Shown: one piece after another, positions 60,172-64,000 of the stretch | Numbering within the stretch: the first letter of the stretch is position 1 | How the letters are laid out: each line of letters opens with the position of its first letter | NCBI GenBank assembly: GCA_034509735.1 | Contig: JACGWO010000002.1 | Span: 46,889,702-46,953,701 of the forward strand | From: Sesamum alatum | Lineage: Eukaryota; Streptophyta; Magnoliopsida; Lamiales; Pedaliaceae | DNA: 64,000 nt | Reading direction: 5' to 3' | Made by a program: the position numbers and the translations under genes | Notes under the pieces: model-generated | What the model was told of the DNA's origin: nothing | The model's database searches: none | What the model saw: the letters and a program-made list of their open reading frames with translations, nothing else

Positions 60172-63100
60172 CTATTCCGGCAGAAACGGCAGCCTGACGA
60201 CGCTGGTACCTCCACCGCCACCAGCCACCGACGACTTGGGGCTTACGTACTTGACGAAACTTGAACTGGGACTTGAGGTTTTCTTGTTTAACTTCTGAGG
60301 GAGGATTTGCAGTCTGGGGTTCGACTCAGTACCCGAGTTCTCAACAGCTAACTGGTAACTCTTGACCAGCTCAAGTTGTCGAGCGACAATTTCAGAGCGT
60401 CTGGGGAGAAGTTCAACAGGCTCACCACCAGGTATCACGATGTACTCGATTGCAAGTCGAACTTCCTACAATAGAGAACAAAAACGTCAAGATCAGTCGA
60501 GCAGAAACTGCAGCGGTACTATAGTCATTGCAGGGCCCTTGGCGTATTGCATGCACGGCAAAGCTCAATGAATCTGAAATGATTAATTAATTAAAACTGA
60601 TCAAGGCCACAACGGCCCATGCTTCCATGCATATCTTGCCTACATAATATACGAGCTGTTTCTTGATCAAGAACCTTCTGCCCCTCCTGCAATTCTTTTC
60701 CCTCTTCTCCACCAAACACAGTCTAAAGGAGATGTGGATCTATGATATTTGTTAATGACCCTGATCTAGCCATGATTTTCCACTTCACGACATGGAGATT
60801 GCTTAGTGAGAATAATAAAGGAGGCCTTCAACTACAGGCCACCAAGAAAATCCACCTTACTTCGATGATGTAAACGACTCATCAAATGAATATCAACGAC
60901 ACAAAGATATCATATACAATGAAACTTGTTGCAATCAAGCATTCTCAGTATCTCCATTGGTAATATTACGACAGCAGTGTGTGTGCCTTCTCCTTTAGCC
61001 TAGCTAGATGTGAAAGTTCAACATTCCCATTTGTAAAGAGCTCGAATCCAAATTTCTGATTCTGGCCCGTCCTATACCCCACAGATGCCTTTCTTTTTCT
61101 GTGTGTCTTCTTGATGCATGTTTAAATTTGTTTTTGACCTAAATTAAAAGCAATGATATAATGGTCTTTACTAGGCGTGATAATATTACCAATCCTGATT
61201 ACTTCAAGGATTATCAGTTTCACATTCTATTATATCGTTCAAGACTCACTCTATATATCATGTTAGGAACAAAATAAAAGAGCAAAAAAGTTATGCACCT
61301 CCAAGGCATCAATCTCCTCCAATGATGGTTTTCTGGTTGGCTCGTCATCTTCAATCTCAATATCAGAAGAAGTTCTCTTTGATTGCTTTTGTACAGAGCT
61401 AAATGAATCCATCCCAAGAATCATGCGGACTGCCTTTACCATTTGAGCCATTGTAGTGGACTGCATTGTTTAACCAAAGAAAAGCTGATTAAAATATCGT
61501 CTATTAATTTCAAAAGGAACCGTTTCCATTGGGCAACAGAACAACTATGACGAACCTTGATAACAAATACAGGCAACTGATGAAATTTTGCCACCCCACG
61601 GATCCAAGGATTCTGTTTCATTTCGTAACTAGATGCCAGAATAGCATCCGCAGAACCAATATCGTCAGTTGTGTCTATTTTATCCTCAAGGCCCATTACA
61701 GCTGCTACTTGTAACAAATCAGCTTCTTGGATCTGAAATACAGCCAAACAGAAATCAATTTGATCTTGCAGCAGTGGCGAATCAACTACAGCGCCGGGAT
61801 CACATACTGTTTTCAGTTTAATAAGTACTGTTTTGCAAATGTGCATTTATGTTGGTACAATAGGTTAATTTGATACACGAAAAATACCCTTTTAATGTCA
61901 AAAATGTTTTTTCTCTGTGCTTTTTAACCTTCGGAGTAAACTTACGCACAAACTACTAGAAAAATGAGAATGGAAGCCTAAATAGTACCTTGTAAGTATA
62001 AACATATGACGGATAGCTCTTTTTGCTCACAGATACACTAGAGCTTGCTTTCTTGGACTTAGGATAGTAATATTCCTCTTCGTTGTCAGACTCTACTTTT
62101 GTCTCTTCACTTCTACCAATCCTCGCCTTAGCTTCTACAGCATGGTCATCTTCAGTAGGTTGAGTTGATCTCGCTAAATTATTAACTTCAGAATCTTTTC
62201 TGCAGACTTCAAACAGCTGTGATTTCCCTGGTATCACCTTAGCATCTCCGATATGGTCTTCTTCGGTAGGTTGACTTGATTTAGAGGCATTATTAGCTTC
62301 GGCATCCATATGTCGGACTTCAAACAATGGAGATTTTCCTGGCATATATATATGGTGCATGCAGTCAAGCACTGCTGCAAGAGATGATCTATAAATTTCA
62401 TGAAAGTTCGCAAATCCCAGATACCTGCCAGTATGGCATCCACTGTTGCGTCTAGTCTATGATGAACCCGACATTCAGTTTTTGATATCATCTCAACGGC
62501 ACAAGTAAATGAAGGAGGTCCTTTCCTTTCAAGAATAGTTTTCTGCACTTTCCTCTTTCGTGCTTCCTCATCACCCAGAGTAACACTCTGTTTCTCAAGG
62601 AAGTAAAACTTTCCACTCAAAGTTTTGAACAGAGGAAGAGTAATGCTGAAGCTCATGCTATAGATATTGAGGAATTTGTAGTAAAAAGATAGGGTTTTTT
62701 AATCTATTTGTTCGGCAATACCCTTAGCACACTCTACGTTGGGGACATGTTCATGTGTGGAGCTTGAGAAGTACATCTTGAATGCTCCAATTTTTTGCAT
62801 TATAAATTTTATTATTTTATTTTCTCCAAGAGGAGTAAAAAATAGAGAAATTTGATGTGTGGAGCTTGAAAAATGCATTCCTAGTTTTTAAGCTAGTTCA
62901 CCGAAAAAAATTAGCTCATGAAATGCTACATAGACTACGAATAGACAAGGAAAATGCGTATTATTAGGCAAGAGGATCCATTTGCACCTCTATTCCACCA
63001 ACAAGGGTCTGCAAAGAGGGATTCTTAATGATGCTCTCTATAGTAATTCCATGAGCAGTTGCAACAAGCTGAACTCCTCTTTGGGCAATTGTACTGGCAG

Positions 63101-63885
63101 CCAGTGCTTCAAGTTCCGTTCCAATTTCGTCAATTATAATGGTTTGAGGCATGTGATTTTCAACTGCTTCAATCATTACCTGATGAGGATTGGAAACAGA
63201 GTCAATATTCAGGTCTAGAGTAGGAAGTTCCACAAACTGCATTACAGAAGCACTAGTCTTAGTACTCACGTTATGCTGCAACTGAACATTGGGGACTTGC
63301 ATCCTTCTAGCACGACCTATGCCAGAATGAGGCACGTCTCCATCACCGCCAATTTCATTTGACGTATCAACAATAACTACACGTTTCTTCTGGTCATCAG
63401 CCAGGATTCTGGCAATTTCTCTGCAAAAATAAGGTCACATCATAATCATTGCATGAAAGAAACGAATACAATTAACCAACCTGAATATTGTTAAACTCAT
63501 TAATATCAAATTTTACTATATATATAAGACCAAAACTAATAAATAGCCAGTATCTATTCGAAAAAAGATATAACCAATGCTTTGTCTATGCAATGACAAG
63601 ATTAAAGAAATCATCTTAGATACTTAAAGAAACTATTTTGGCAGGCTCAACATGATCAACATGTGTATACCTGATTAAGGTCGTTTTGCCAACTCCAGGA
63701 GGCCCTATGACCAATATGGAGCCTCCACCTTCAACTAGGTCCCGTATGATTTCAGCACTCCCAGATACAGCTCGACCCACCCGGCAAGTAAGGCCTATAA
63801 TTTGCATTTTGCGATTTCTTATGGCACTAATACGATGTAGAGAGTGATCAATTCCTGACCGGTTGTCATCGGAGAACTCACCAAC
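60172..63885 (-). CDS. SPD1: Ycf45/SPD1-like P-loop ATPase, 5' end outside the window
   Basis: Exons on the minus strand: 63885-63671, 63420-63270, 63179-62988, 62587-62425, 62338-61989, 61732-61556, 61460-61299 and 60465-60172. They join in phase to 567 residues plus stop; the N-terminus and transit peptide lie beyond the window. The Walker A motif [10 protein letters not shown] is in the first exon shown, a Walker B-like [13 protein letters not shown] follows in the third, then ERGV-type ATPase core sequence and [13 protein letters not shown]. An acidic linker with a 37-residue tandem repeat leads to the C-terminal domain ([32 protein letters not shown]). This matches the cyanobacterial and chloroplast Ycf45 family and Arabidopsis SPD1, needed for plastid development in seedlings. 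I do not see a canonical RxxxH core of the R3H domain annotated in this family. Confidence 0.88.
63180..63269 (-). other. 90-nt exitron-like intron in the SPD1-like gene
   Basis: GTGAGT at 63269 and TCATCAG ending at 63180 delimit 90 nt. Removing it joins ..VQLQHN to VMIEAVENH exactly as in the family. It has no stop and is a multiple of three, so retention would insert 30 residues between the two halves of the ATPase core. Confidence 0.7.
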
Positions 63886-64000
63886 CTAAACACCATAAAT
63901 TATCTTTACACTGCTATCCTACAAGCCATCTCTATACAAATAACAGCTACAACATGCTAGAACGTGTATGCATGCACTAATACGAACACATATATATAGG

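Noticed and set aside
62964..63335. Stop of the SPD1-like gene at 62964
   Set aside because: A GAG|GTGCAA donor at 62988-62987 joins in phase to AGTGTTACTC at 62587, restoring the family sequence [13 protein letters not shown].
1..64000. CRISPR arrays, rRNA genes, bacterial operons
   Set aside because: No regularly spaced repeats or rRNA signatures; gene structure with introns is clearly eukaryotic.

Overview
The window is nuclear DNA of a flowering plant. It has AT-rich intergenic sequence full of small transposons, GT-AG introns, plant-specific gene families (tau GST, RZ-1 RNA-binding proteins, a Ycf45/SPD1-type ATPase, a PMR6-type pectate lyase) and an integrated plant pararetrovirus. A eudicot is likely. 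The style of the MITEs suggests an asterid or Lamiales genome, but that is a weak inference.

Layout. 0-5 kb holds only repeats: two inverted-repeat elements and tRNA-derived SINEs. A PMR6/PLL-type pectate lyase gene with a GPI-type tail lies at 5.4-10.7 kb (+). Its last intron is 2.7 kb and contains a SINE. A PP2A B' regulatory subunit gene is at 12.9-16.8 kb (-). 17.6-21 kb is a cluster of CACTA-ended MITEs and a composite repeat. 22.7-28.1 kb holds two decayed nodulin-like/NFD4 (MFS) genes in convergent orientation. 28.9-30.6 kb is a fold-back element, a 9-bp-TSD TIR element and a possible miniature LTR element.

32.5-53.1 kb is a tandem duplication of an RZ-1-type RRM/zinc-knuckle gene, both copies on (-) with about 4-kb first introns. 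The distal copy (47.9-53.1 kb) is intact. The proximal copy (32.5-37.6 kb) keeps a perfect first exon but has many one-base indels in exons 2 and 3. Between them lies a nearly genome-length, disrupted endogenous caulimovirid (about 39.4-47.0 kb, minus orientation) with a tRNA-Met primer site, coat, movement, protease, RT and RNase H parts, a post-pol ORF, a TATA box and a poly(A) signal. It is bracketed by inverted copies of another repeat. 53.4-56 kb again holds MITEs. A tau-class GST is at 56.5-57.3 kb (-). A plastid-type ATPase gene, cut by the window end, is at 60.2-63.9 kb (-).

The genes do not form a pathway; this is an ordinary gene neighbourhood shaped by transposons. The points most worth a second look are: the pararetrovirus and the way it is nested; the asymmetric decay of the RZ-1 pair; a 90-nt frame-neutral, stop-free intron (exitron-like) in the SPD1-like gene; a frame-preserving 48-nt candidate cassette exon in the PP2A B' gene; and the pectate lyase intron whose retention would yield a form without the GPI anchor. 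All splice sites are read by eye from GT/AG context, reading phase and family knowledge.
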